In this document: one piece after another, positions 8,367 to 17,036 of the stretch
Position numbering within the stretch: the stretch's first letter is position 1
How the letters are laid out: the number at the start of each line of letters is the position of its first letter
Source of the DNA: Clostridiaceae bacterium
GTDB lineage: Bacteria > Bacillota > Clostridia > Christensenellales > CAG-917
Length of the DNA stretch: 64,000 bases
Assembly (NCBI GenBank): GCA_031289315.1
Contig: JAITPR010000016.1
Coordinates: 1 to 64,000, forward strand
Direction of reading: 5' to 3'
The notes under the pieces: model-generated
What the model was told of the DNA's origin: nothing
The model's input: the letters and a program-made list of their open reading frames with translations, nothing else
Databases searched by the model: none
Translations under genes and position numbers: made by a program

Positions 8367-8662
8367 TAAAAAATATAAACACTAAAAAGCCTTTAGCGTC
8401 AACGCGCGTGTATCTACTACCCGTGGGTCTATTGACACTAAAAGCCGTTAGCGCCCGCACCCTTAATAAAAGTAGCCCTGTAATGCCGTGGCTAAAACAC
8501 GAAAATGATAGAAAGGGTACCGATTCGCCTACGCAACGGTAGTCCCTCCCCTATAATGCCGTGTTAAACCTAAACCGGAAGAGCTGTTTTTGGTTTATGT
8601 TATCAACACCGGAAGCACCGCTTCGGGTTTATGTTATCAACTTCATCGGAGGTGAATGTCTT

Positions 8663-9484
8663 ATTTTTAATATTACTCTTTCCGCGGCGGCTGCCGTAAA
8701 CAGCGTTTGGCTTTATCTGCTGTACATATTCGTCGCCGTTTTTATATTAACGCAGTCGACCGTGTACCTTTTGAAGTCCTTAAAACGCGCTAAAAAAATC
8801 AACATGGATATGGCTAAAATAAAAAAGGTTATATCCTCGTCGGTGATGTTCACCATTTTGCCGTCGATAGGGATTTTTATCGGTGTAGTTATCTTAGCGG
8901 GGTCATTGGGCGTTCCGCTCCCCGGCATACGGCTGTCGGTAATCGGTTCTCTGCAATACGAAACCATGGCGGCGGACTGGGTGGCGGCGCAGGTGGAGGG
9001 CGGCATTTTTTCCGGTTTGGAGGACATGGTAAAGAGCGGCGCAATCTCTGCGGAAACCTTTGTTACCTTCTGCTTTGCCATGACTTTCGGCATCATTTGG
9101 GGACCGCTTTTCTGTCTTTTCTTCTACAAAAAATTCCAACCTAAAATGCTTTCGGCGGCTAAGAATAACACCCGTTGGGGCGGAATAATCTTTGCGGCGG
9201 TGTTTATCGGCATGGTACTTGCGTACCTTTCGGTTGCCATTGCCGAACCCTTCTATCTGATAGGAGGGCGAAAAACGATTGCCGCGGTAAGCGGCGACGA
9301 AAGCGGCGGCGTATTCTTTCCGCTGATAGCCGTTATCGTGGCGGCGGGCGCGACGTGGTTCTTCGATAAGCTCATAAAGAAAAAAGGGCAGAAGTGGTTG
9401 GAAAGCTTTTCGCTGGCGTTCTCCATGCTATTGGGCATGAGCGCCGTAGCCGGCGTAAACGCGATTTTTTTGGCGACGCTGTAG
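8663..9484 (+). CDS. DUF5058-family integral membrane protein
   Basis: Polytopic membrane protein matching DUF5058: N-terminal NSVWLYLLYIFVAVFIL, a basic loop with LKRAKK, then SSVMFTILPSIGIFIGVVIL and FVTFCFAMTFGIIWGPLF, about seven membrane segments, cytoplasmic lysine-rich loops. The only in-frame ATG (8561) would add a 34-residue tail lacking a ribosome site. A strong GGAGGTG (8648-8654) stands 8 bases before an in-frame ATT at 8663, and starting there gives the family-typical N-terminus, so an ATT start is proposed. A sequencing indel is the alternative. Function unknown in the family; probably transport-related together with the next gene. Confidence 0.75.
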   Translation: MFNITLSAAAAVNSVWLYLLYIFVAVFILTQSTVYLLKSLKRAKKINMDMAKIKKVISSSVMFTILPSIGIFIGVVILAGSLGVPLPGIRLSVIGSLQYETMAADWVAAQVEGGIFSGLEDMVKSGAISAETFVTFCFAMTFGIIWGPLFCLFFYKKFQPKMLSAAKNNTRWGGIIFAAVFIGMVLAYLSVAIAEPFYLIGGRKTIAAVSGDESGGVFFPLIAVIVAAGATWFFDKLIKKKGQKWLESFSLAFSMLLGMSAVAGVNAIFLATL

Positions 9485-9589
9485 CGCCCGAAAAAAATGA
9501 TTGATTTGCCGAAAGGTCTTAGCATCCTTAGCGACGCGCGAATTTATTTTATTTGCCGCCTAAGCCGTAGAGATAAAAACCGCCGTACG

Positions 9590-9735
9590 GACACTTGAAA
9601 AAGCAGATAAAGCGCGGCGCAAAACATCAAAAAAAGCGGATAAAACCGCCCGAAAAAAGCAGATAAAAACCGGCGTGAAACGCCCCCAAAAAGCGGATAA
9701 AAAACGGCGCAAAACGCCTCAAAAAACGTAAATAC
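9590..9735. repeat. Imperfect tandem repeat, unit about 33 bp
   Basis: Four to five units of AAAAAGCGGATAAAAACGGCG plus a short GC-rich tail fill most of the gap between the two membrane-protein genes. Confidence 0.65.
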
Positions 9736-9760
9736 CGAAACCGGAAAGGTAAACACTATT

Positions 9761-10603
9761 ATGGATTATAACTTAAAGCTTCACAGAACCGGAAGAATTT
9801 GGACGGGCGCCGCAGTACTCATGATGTGCGCGGTTCCCATACTGGCGACTATAATAATGGGTACCGGTCCCGACTGGCAAGCCCTCGCCATATCACTCGT
9901 CATGCTGACGGTAGCCAATCTTCCCGTAGCGGTGGGGGAGGTTTTCACCTACTCCTACATGCTGGGAACCAACGGCTCCTATCTAGCCTTTATAACCGGA
10001 AACCTCTCAAACCTGAAAATCCCGTGCGTGATAAACGCCGTAAATATTGTCGGCACAAAGGTGGGCACGGAAGAAAACGAGCTTGCAAGCACCATTTCGA
10101 TAGCGGTATCCGCCATAACGACGACGCTTATAATCGGTATCGGCATATTGCTGCTTGCCGTCACAAACGCCGGAGCAGTATTCCAAAGCGTATACTTAAA
10201 ACCGGCTTTCGGCGTAGTGGCATACGCGCTATTCGGCGCATTGGGCGGTCAATACCTCATAAAACACCCGAAAATAGCCTTACTTCCCTTCGTCGGAATG
10301 ACGCTCATCGCCGTAATTTTGGTTTCGGCGGGCGTGGGCGGCACGGTGGTAAAGGCGAGCTATTTCGTATTTGTAGGCGTAATAGCTTGCTTCTTCAACG
10401 CGCGTCGTTTATATTATAAGGAGTGCAAGGCGGAGACGGCGGCGGCTTCCGCCGCGCTTTTAGGCGAACCCGTAACCGCTTCGGACGGCGCGGAAACGGA
10501 CGCGGTAACCGTGGACGCCACCGAAGACGCAAGTGAAGCCGTAATCGCGGACGCCGCCGAAGACGCAAGTGAAGCCGTAATCGCGGACGCTTTCGACGAT
10601 TAA
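9761..10603 (+). CDS. Polytopic membrane protein, partner of DUF5058, with acidic repeat tail
   Basis: 280 aa with about seven hydrophobic segments (residues 15-215), a charged end after the last helix, and an acidic Ala/Asp/Glu tail. The tail contains an exact duplication, EDASEAVIADA twice, encoded by a 33-bp tandem repeat near 10525-10590. I do not recognise a named family. It follows the DUF5058 gene in the same direction and probably forms a two-component membrane complex with it (inference from order only). GGAAAGG upstream is a weak ribosome site. The tail looks like a recent slippage expansion rather than a domain. Confidence 0.7.
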   Translation: MDYNLKLHRTGRIWTGAAVLMMCAVPILATIIMGTGPDWQALAISLVMLTVANLPVAVGEVFTYSYMLGTNGSYLAFITGNLSNLKIPCVINAVNIVGTKVGTEENELASTISIAVSAITTTLIIGIGILLLAVTNAGAVFQSVYLKPAFGVVAYALFGALGGQYLIKHPKIALLPFVGMTLIAVILVSAGVGGTVVKASYFVFVGVIACFFNARRLYYKECKAETAAASAALLGEPVTASDGAETDAVTVDATEDASEAVIADAAEDASEAVIADAFDD

Positions 10604-10609
10604 ATCTCC

Positions 10610-10800
10610 TAACTGCCCGACAGTCGCGTGCGCTCAAACTAAAAAACGTTGCGTTTCCGAAGGCTCCTATTAAAAAAACGCCGCATTCCCGAAGGCTCCT
10701 AATAAACGGAAGATTAATGTGTTCCGAACAAAAAATGCCGCACTGTCGCGCCGCCAAAGGCTCCTACGAAACGAAGGAGTAACGCGCTTCAAATAAAGAA
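10610..10800. repeat. Degenerate tandem repeats
   Basis: Three or four units carrying AAAAAACGCCGCATTCCCGA and GAAGGCTCCTA. No gene is seen. Confidence 0.5.
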
Positions 10801-10828
10801 TGCCGCTCCCTAAATATAATAGGGGTAT

Positions 10829-10885
10829 GACAATGCGCGGTGACAACTTACCTGCTAAGAAAATATTTTGTCACCGCGAACTGTC
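10829..10885. repeat. Inverted-repeat element (GGTGACAAAATATTTTC family), copy 1
   Basis: A 57-bp element with near-perfect 18-bp terminal inverted repeats: GACAATGCGCGGTGACAA on the left, and GACAGTTCGCGGTGACAA as the reverse complement of the right end. The interior holds AAAATATTTT. Related copies are at 31454-31510, 42889-42931 and 50275-50298. Confidence 0.75.
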
Positions 10886-10951
10886 TACACCCGAATAATA
10901 ACCGTCTGCAAATAAACCGTGCGGAGTTTAAAACTCCAACTAAAAACAACC

Positions 10952-13096
10952 GTGAAAAAAAACTTACTTGCCAAAATCCGATTTATATCCATAGCGATTG
11001 CGCTAACAGTGCTGGCGGTCGCTCTTTCGTCGTGCGGCGGCGGCAACGGAGATTCCGACCCAATAGTAGAGGAACTGCCCGTACAGATAAGCACGGATGA
11101 GTTTTGGGAGGAATTGTTTTTATCGTCTTCCATTCCCGGTATAGCCCCCGTAGACCTCTCAAAGGACCTATATTTTTCCTTTTACGCCGATATAGCGGTC
11201 GGTGTAGACGGCAACCTGTTTGGGCTGAATGTGGAAATAGCCTTGATTATAGACAGAACCTCGCGCGGCGCGGATACCGGCAAGAATACGGCGTTGAAGC
11301 TGTCCCTAAACGGCGCGGCGGGCGCGTTCACCGTCTACTATTTTCTTGCCGACCCCGGCAACATCTATCTTGAAGCCGACGGCGGCAAATACGCCTTGCC
11401 CTTTGAAACGGGAGTGGAAGACGCCTTCCCCGATATGGTGAACGGGCTTTTAACCAACTATCCGCTCATAGGCGGCAATTCCGTTTCCGATCTTGCCGAT
11501 CTGTACGCGGGACCGTACGGCAACGCCTACAGGTTTATTCCCGCGTTGCTCCGTTTCGTCACGGACTCCGGACTTTTGGAAGCCGTAGGATTTTCCGGTA
11601 CCGGCGATAACTTCATAGACGGTCTGATAAATCAGGTGCTTAGCGGCGGCGAAAACACCGAAACCCTCATAAAAACAATTGCCCGCCTACTATGCGAAAA
11701 CGGAAGTGCGACGGTTACCGCCGGTTGTGAGTACGAAATTACCCTTTCCAAAGTCTTCAACAACATACTCATTTCCGCCCTTCCCGACCTAAAGCAGTTG
11801 CTCGGCGACAACGCCGTATTTAAGGTGCGCTTCTCCAAAAAAGCCGCTGCAACGGGCGCGCCGCTGACGGGGCTTTCGATAAACGCGTCGATACCGGGTT
11901 ACGGCGCAGACAAGGATAAGGAGCTTAACGCGGAGATTTCACTCTCATTGCCGCGCATAGCCGAAACCGACGCCGCTAAAGCCGCGGAAACGTTGGGTAA
12001 GACCGACGAATACGGCGATTTGGCAATAAATCTTGAATTTGCCGCGGAAATACCGGAAGAGATGATTAAACTGACGCTTTTTGATAAGTTAAACTCCGAT
12101 TATATATATAACGGCTACGATATCAAGGGGCGGTATACCGTTACTGGCACCCTTTCCTTAAACCTGTCCGACGTCAAAAAAACCGTACTCAAAGGCGCTC
12201 TCAATAAAAACGGTGCTTCCTTATGCGAAATTTTCTTCACCGCGAATTCCGATACGGAGGGTGTCCTCATCATCAAATTCGACAAAAGCAATCCGGACTC
12301 CGAAAATTTGGGACGCGTGTTCGCGGATTATGTTTTAAGCTATCGCTATTCCGCGGACATTGTGGCGCGGTTTATGAATTCGTACGAGTTCGCCGTTACC
12401 GGCATAGCGCTCCGCACCCTCCTACCCGTCTGGACGGGACCTAAATCCGACGGCGCAACCGGCGGAGAGGCAACCGGCGGAGAGGCAACCAACAGAGCAA
12501 CCGGCGCGACAACTAACGGCAGCGTATCCGACCAAACCGGCGCGGATACGGGGGAAAACTCCGGACCCGCCGACATCACTAGCGACCCGCGCTTAGCCGT
12601 TTCCCTTAAAACGTTTTTGGATCGCCGCTTTATAAACGGGCTGTTGAAGTCACTCCTCATCAAGGATAATTCGCTCCTGTTGTCCCTGCCGTCCATGGGT
12701 GACGCCATCGTTTCCATGATATATCCGGACGTGTTTTCATCTCTTGCGGAGTTCTGTTCCGCCGTTTACCTTGACGGCAACTACTACCAAAACGGCGCGG
12801 AAACCGCCGAGTTTTTGGACGAGCTGGCAAGTCTGTTCCGCGGGTCCGTTTTCTCCGACGGCGACGACAACGGCGGCGATTTTCTTTTTAAGCTGTTGTC
12901 CGCCTCTCTAACCGTTTCTGTTTCACAGGAACATCTATTGGCTTCCTTGACCTACGGCGGCAAAACCGCTTCACTGTCCATCGCTATTTCCTTCGGCGGT
13001 TCGGTATCGCTTCCGTTTACGCCACCCTCCGCGGGCGCCGCAATCGTGCAAGCCCCCTTCCCCTTAGTAGACTGGACATCACTCGTCAGTTGGTAG
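10952..13096 (+). CDS. Large secreted lipoprotein of unknown function
   Basis: Starts with KKNLLAKIRFISIAIALTVLAVALSSC followed by GGG: a basic N-region, hydrophobic core and lipobox LSSC, so it should be lipidated and held on the outer face of the membrane. A GTG at 10952 gives a normal signal peptide; an earlier GTG at 10919 adds 11 residues. Neither has a clear ribosome site. The mature part (about 690 aa) is rich in beta-type segments and acidic loops and matches no family I recognise. Residues about 505-555 form a Gly/Ala/Thr-rich linker with the repeat GGEATGGEAT, again a slippage-like insert. Confidence 0.75.
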   Translation: MKKNLLAKIRFISIAIALTVLAVALSSCGGGNGDSDPIVEELPVQISTDEFWEELFLSSSIPGIAPVDLSKDLYFSFYADIAVGVDGNLFGLNVEIALIIDRTSRGADTGKNTALKLSLNGAAGAFTVYYFLADPGNIYLEADGGKYALPFETGVEDAFPDMVNGLLTNYPLIGGNSVSDLADLYAGPYGNAYRFIPALLRFVTDSGLLEAVGFSGTGDNFIDGLINQVLSGGENTETLIKTIARLLCENGSATVTAGCEYEITLSKVFNNILISALPDLKQLLGDNAVFKVRFSKKAAATGAPLTGLSINASIPGYGADKDKELNAEISLSLPRIAETDAAKAAETLGKTDEYGDLAINLEFAAEIPEEMIKLTLFDKLNSDYIYNGYDIKGRYTVTGTLSLNLSDVKKTVLKGALNKNGASLCEIFFTANSDTEGVLIIKFDKSNPDSENLGRVFADYVLSYRYSADIVARFMNSYEFAVTGIALRTLLPVWTGPKSDGATGGEATGGEATNRATGATTNGSVSDQTGADTGENSGPADITSDPRLAVSLKTFLDRRFINGLLKSLLIKDNSLLLSLPSMGDAIVSMIYPDVFSSLAEFCSAVYLDGNYYQNGAETAEFLDELASLFRGSVFSDGDDNGGDFLFKLLSASLTVSVSQEHLLASLTYGGKTASLSIAISFGGSVSLPFTPPSAGAAIVQAPFPLVDWTSLVSW

Positions 13097-13138
13097 GTGG
13101 TGGGTTATTAGAGTTCCTTTCTATTTATTAAGATTTAA

Positions 13139-13170
13139 CTTTTATCTTAGGATTCAGTTAGATAAAAGAC
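13139..13170. other. Inverted repeat after the lipoprotein gene
   Basis: CTTTTATCT and AGATAAAAG are perfect 9-bp arms around a 12-base loop. No T-run follows, so this is a weak terminator or a protein site. Confidence 0.35.
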
Positions 13171-13244
13171 ATAATTATGCTTGTGTTTTAATGTTAAAAA
13201 TATTATGATTACTACGTAATATTGATTTTGGAGGTAGTATAATA

Positions 13245-13507
13245 ATGGCACGAACAGAACGCAATTGGCATCCCGATTTCATAACATATATGAAAGAGAT
13301 TGCCGCAATAAAATTAGAGCGGATTTTTATGGACAAAATATTTGCCGCCGAGTTCTATTATTCGATTTTCTACGCGTCTATGCCGTAATGCAAAAGGTGT
13401 ATGTGCTAGACGCAAAGGACATTATTTCGATTGAGAAATTACAGCGGCGATTGACTGAATACGCGGTCAAATTAAAGCGTGGGAGCTTTGAGATAGGCAA
13501 AACCTAA
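13245..13507 (+). pseudogene. Fragmented small genes, likely remnants
   Basis: A good ribosome site (GGAGG) precedes an ATG at 13245. The frame begins MARTERNWHPDFITYM, then stops at 13388 after 47 aa, and a second frame starting at the overlapping TAATG continues for 39 aa to 13507. The strong start followed by abrupt stops suggests the 5' end of a larger gene that was deleted or frameshifted. It stands close to a truncated DUF1998 gene, in what may be a decayed defence locus. I do not assign a family. Confidence 0.4.
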
Positions 13508-13715
13508 TCCCATTATGAATAGAATACGACGGAAATACGCTTACATTACGGGCGTGTTTTTGTTTACCGCGGTTTGGCGGCAATGTAGCTTTGAGAGTAC
13601 CCATAAACGTGACATCGGCTCCCATAACCCGCGTTCGGAGCCGCATATTTTTACGTCTCCGGCGACAGCCCGCGCCTCCGGCGACAGCCCCCGCATTTAA
13701 ATCGGTGGGGATGGC

Positions 13716-13931
13716 TTAAAAATCTTTCAGTCCTAAAAGGTAATCGGTTGAAACATTAAAAAAATTGGCGATATCCACTAATACCTCATAACTGGGACGT
13801 ATAGTGTTATTTTCGTATTGGGTAATGGTATTTCCGGCAACACCTATTTCTTTCGCTAAATCAGTTTGACGCAACCCACGCTCCGTACGCAATTCCTTAA
13901 TGACTTCTCCTATCCGTATCATGTTATCCAT
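13716..13931 (-). CDS. XRE-family helix-turn-helix regulator
   Basis: A 71-aa protein that is essentially one Cro/CI-type HTH domain: ELRTERGLRQTDLAKEIGVAGNTITQYEN, then the conserved C-terminal helix VSTDYLLGL. The frame is open to 13955, but AAAGGAG sits 5 bases before the ATG at 13931, so that start is chosen. No effector domain, so it probably represses its own or neighbouring promoters. Divergent from the small membrane protein at 14019, which may be its target. Confidence 0.85.
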   Translation of the reverse strand: MDNMIRIGEVIKELRTERGLRQTDLAKEIGVAGNTITQYENNTIRPSYEVLVDIANFFNVSTDYLLGLKDF

Positions 13932-14018
13932 AGAGGCTCCTTTACCGTTCATCATTTTGGCGTATCTATTTTTGGGAATAAAATACCTATCGGTTCATAT
14001 ATTGCTAATTGAGGATCT

Positions 14019-14165
14019 ATGAAAGTTATTATTTGGATTGCATTTTATATCACACAGATTGCTTTAGCCGTCGGGTTGTATTTTGCTTTAGCAAAATTTA
14101 AGTCATACCTAACGGCTAAAAAAGTTGCAAAGACTGCGGACGATGTAAACAAGGATGAAACATAG
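14019..14165 (+). CDS. Small single-pass membrane protein
   Basis: A 48-aa frame, MKVIIWIAFYITQIALAVGL followed by YFALAKFKSYLTAKKVAK and an acidic end. It has one hydrophobic segment (residues 3-25) and a basic cytoplasmic tail. GAGG precedes the ATG by 4 bases. It is divergent from the XRE regulator. No family recognised. Confidence 0.5.
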   Translation: MKVIIWIAFYITQIALAVGLYFALAKFKSYLTAKKVAKTADDVNKDET

Positions 14166-15229
14166 CGACGAACCCATTTAAGTCGCTAAATTTAAGTCGT
14201 GACTTGTCGATTGCGATAGCGGAATATGCGTCGTCATCGGAGGTTATCGCGGACGGCGGGCTTTACATTCGCAAGCCTATCGTGAACAAGAGTGAAATGA
14301 GTGATTTTGAAACGGCTTATATAGCACAATGCCCTGATTGCAAAAACATTAACTTTTCCAATATGCCTGTTGGAATGGATGGTAAGCCGTGTGCTATTTG
14401 CGGGCGCGAATTGAAGTCGCGTGACTTCTATCGAAGCATAGAGCCGCGTTCAGGATTTGTTGCTGAAAAAGACGTGCAGGATGTGCCGCTAAGCTCACAG
14501 GAACGTAAATATAAAACCGAAGCGATTTATATCGGCGACAAAACGGCATATCCGATTGATAAATTCGATTACCAATGCGGCAAGGCAAAGGTTCATGTTG
14601 AATCGACGGCAAACGACTCGTCAGTCGTTAAGTCAACGGACTTCTTTTATGTTTGCTCCAAGTGCGGGTATTCAATCGCAAGCGACGAGGTCGGAAAGTT
14701 GTTTGAATATGAGGATTACAAGCATGGCGTTTCAAGGATAGAAAAGACAAAAAACAAGCATGACAATCCATTTGGTAAAGGCAAATGTGACGGCACAATA
14801 CTAAACAGGTTCTGCCTACACCACGAGTTCAAAACTGATGTGGCAAAATTGACATTTGATTACGACACGTCCGACCAAGAAACGATGCTATCCGTGATGT
14901 ATGCGCTTCTAAATTCATTTGCAAATACGCTGAACATTGAAAAACGGGACATAAAAGCCTGCTTGACATACAAGCGAGAGAATGGAAAAATGGAACACAA
15001 AATCATTATTTATGATGCCGTTCTGGGGGGCGCGGGGCATTCGCGGAGACTTGTAACCAAAGGCGGTGAAATTTTACGCAAGGTAATTAAAAATGCAGTA
15101 GAATTACTGGACACTTGCAAATGCGAACCGTCTTGTTATCGATGCTTGCGAAATTACGAGAACCAAAAAATCCACGAAACACTCGATAGGCAGAAAGCGT
15201 TAGCTTTTTTGAAGGCATTAGTGGATTGA
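14159..15229 (+). pseudogene. 5'-truncated DUF1998-containing helicase tail
   Basis: Open from a stop at 14156 with no ATG before the conserved part; a TTG at 14204 is the first plausible start. The protein reads PFKSLNLSRDLSIAIAEYA, then a zinc-ribbon CPDCKN with CAIC (about residues 37-68 from TTG), a second cysteine pair CSKC, and the DUF1998 hallmark YDAVLGGAGHSRR followed by CKCEPSCYRCLRNYEN and DR. These are features of the C-terminus of MrfA/YprA-like and DISARM DrmB-like helicases. The helicase motor domains are missing, so this is a remnant or a stand-alone DUF1998 protein. Read as the relic of a defence or repair gene. Confidence 0.7.
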
Positions 15230-15420
15230 GGGAGTTATTCTAATGAGGCAATCCACATAACGCCGTATGCTATTTACAAGGTTTATATTTTATATTAAAG
15301 ATTTTAAGGGGTTTTCAATTGCGTTTTGAAGGGAAATATATTATATTATTACAAACGGACGCGCACACGCCCGCATGCCAATCGCATAAGTAGTGTGCCG
15401 CGCCCTTTAACGGTGGTATT

Positions 15421-16749
15421 ATGAAACTTTTCAACAGAGAGAGCAGAGCCGAAAAGCTTGCTAAAAAGGGGTCGTTTTTCTTTAAACGCGCGGAGCCGCA
15501 AGACGACGCGCCTGTAGACGAGGAAACCGTCGTCGATATAGAAGCGGTTGAGGAAGTCGAGGTCGTGCCGGAGGAAATTATAATTCCGCCGCGGACGGTT
15601 ACGGAGCTTGCGGAAACGGTCTTGCAATTGTCCATGAAAAAGGGCGCCTATCCCCCCGCAAGCGACGGCGAAAAGGAATTCGCGCGCAACCTCCGCGACC
15701 AAGCCGCGGAAATAAAGGACGTAAAGGTAAGACTGGAACCATATTATATTCGTCCGTTGCTGGGGCGGCGCTCACTGATTTTGTTGGCGGGCGTACTGCT
15801 GCTGTCGCTCATATTCTATTTTGGATACACGCCGGTGGCGCTTGCAATTTTGCTTTTAGCCGCACCGCTTTCCTTACTTCTTTCGCTGGGGCGCAAGGAG
15901 GCGGCGTTTCTCTTGCCTAAGCGCATAGCCTACAACCTCGTCGCCGTGTCGGAAGCGGAGCAAACGGATAAGACCGTCATAATCACGTCAAGCTACGACA
16001 ACGCATACGGCTCACCGTATCGTTCGGCACGCCTTGCCAAACTGGAAAAGCCCTTTTTGGTGGCGGCGGTCGCCTCATTGCCGGCGCTGATTTTGTTTAG
16101 TATAGTTAAAATTGCCGTGGGCTTTGAAACCGTTCCGGAATTGGTGACGCTTTCGCTGTTGCCGCTCCTTATAATGCTCCCGTCGATTTTTTATTTGGCG
16201 ACATATACCTCGTGGGACAAGCGCCACATAGTGGAGAACAATCAGAAAGCAACCGGTGCGGCGCTTGCGGCGTTCGAATATTTTGCCGCGCGCCCCGAAG
16301 AACGTCCGGAAAATACGCGCATAATTTTTGCGGCTTTTTCCGGTAGACAGAACGGTAATTCCGGGGCGTTTGCCTTCTTGAAACAACACTGGGGACGCGA
16401 CGATTTGCTGGTGAACCCAGCCGTAATCGACATAGAAACCATAGAGGGCGGGAAATTTGTGCTTCCCGGCTATGATAACTCCGGCTTTCAACCGAGCGGC
16501 ACGGACGCTACGGCAAAGCTGAAAGCCGCGCTTGAAGAGGAAAAAATCGAATATACCGCCTTAGGTAAGGAGCTTGCCGCCGGAGCCGAACATGCTTTTG
16601 CGGCGTTTTCTAAAAACAGAATAGAAGCCGCTACGCTTATTTTAAAAGGCGATACGGACGCGCCGTCAAACGAAATCGAAACCGTGGAAATTGAAACCGT
16701 GGAAGCGGCAATAAATACCCTTATAGCCGCGGTCAAACAGTATAAATAG
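15421..16749 (+). CDS. Membrane protein with degenerate M28-like peptidase domain
   Basis: 442 aa: acidic N-terminal region (30-60), two transmembrane hairpins (about 112-160 and 215-265), and flanking cytosolic parts recalling M28 aminopeptidases. VIITSSYDNAYG corresponds to the zinc site HxD but has Ser for His. NNQKATGAALAAFEYFA matches the ND(N)xSG(x)A helix without its Asp. RIIFAAFSGRQNGNSGAFAF matches the E-E loop without the glutamates. The metal ligands are therefore lost, and it is probably a pseudopeptidase. Followed by the EIIC-like permease 287 bp downstream. The family link is by pattern only. Confidence 0.6.
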   Translation: MKLFNRESRAEKLAKKGSFFFKRAEPQDDAPVDEETVVDIEAVEEVEVVPEEIIIPPRTVTELAETVLQLSMKKGAYPPASDGEKEFARNLRDQAAEIKDVKVRLEPYYIRPLLGRRSLILLAGVLLLSLIFYFGYTPVALAILLLAAPLSLLLSLGRKEAAFLLPKRIAYNLVAVSEAEQTDKTVIITSSYDNAYGSPYRSARLAKLEKPFLVAAVASLPALILFSIVKIAVGFETVPELVTLSLLPLLIMLPSIFYLATYTSWDKRHIVENNQKATGAALAAFEYFAARPEERPENTRIIFAAFSGRQNGNSGAFAFLKQHWGRDDLLVNPAVIDIETIEGGKFVLPGYDNSGFQPSGTDATAKLKAALEEEKIEYTALGKELAAGAEHAFAAFSKNRIEAATLILKGDTDAPSNEIETVEIETVEAAINTLIAAVKQYK

Positions 16750-16787
16750 CCGTGAAATAATCGGTTTTGTTGCGGCAGGAAAGACCC

Positions 16788-17010
16788 AAAGTGGAAGCGG
16801 CAATAAACCATATAACTGCAGTAAAGTAATATAAATAAGCATATAAAACCATATAAGTTGATGTATGCAAGACATAAATGTGCGCGGTGAAGCGGTATAA
16901 AACAGCTATATAAACCGTTTCATGCAGAGGAAAAACCTAAAGTGCGAAGCGGTATAAATAACTACAATAAATAAGCGTTCCGTTGCGGTACAGAAGGAAT
17001 AAATTTGCGC
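16788..17010. repeat. Decayed duplications of the preceding gene's 3' end
   Basis: Positions 16692-16749 (end of the gene, GTGGAAGCGGCAATAAA ... AGTATAAATAG) reappear as GTGGAAGCGGCAATAAA ... TAATATAAATAAG at about 16791-16840. More diverged copies (GAAGCGGTATAAA at about 16890 and 16948) follow. No gene is seen in this 290-bp gap. Confidence 0.65.
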
Positions 17011-17036
17011 GGTAAGGCGCGTAAGGAGCAATAAAA

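Noticed and set aside
9590-9735. Possible CRISPR array
   Set aside because: Units are contiguous and diverged, with no unique spacers of constant length; no cas genes in the window. The same holds for the other tandem-repeat spacers.
13515-13700. 61-codon frame between the gene remnants and the XRE gene
   Set aside because: No ribosome site; its end is a simple duplication (CCGGCGACAGCCC twice).
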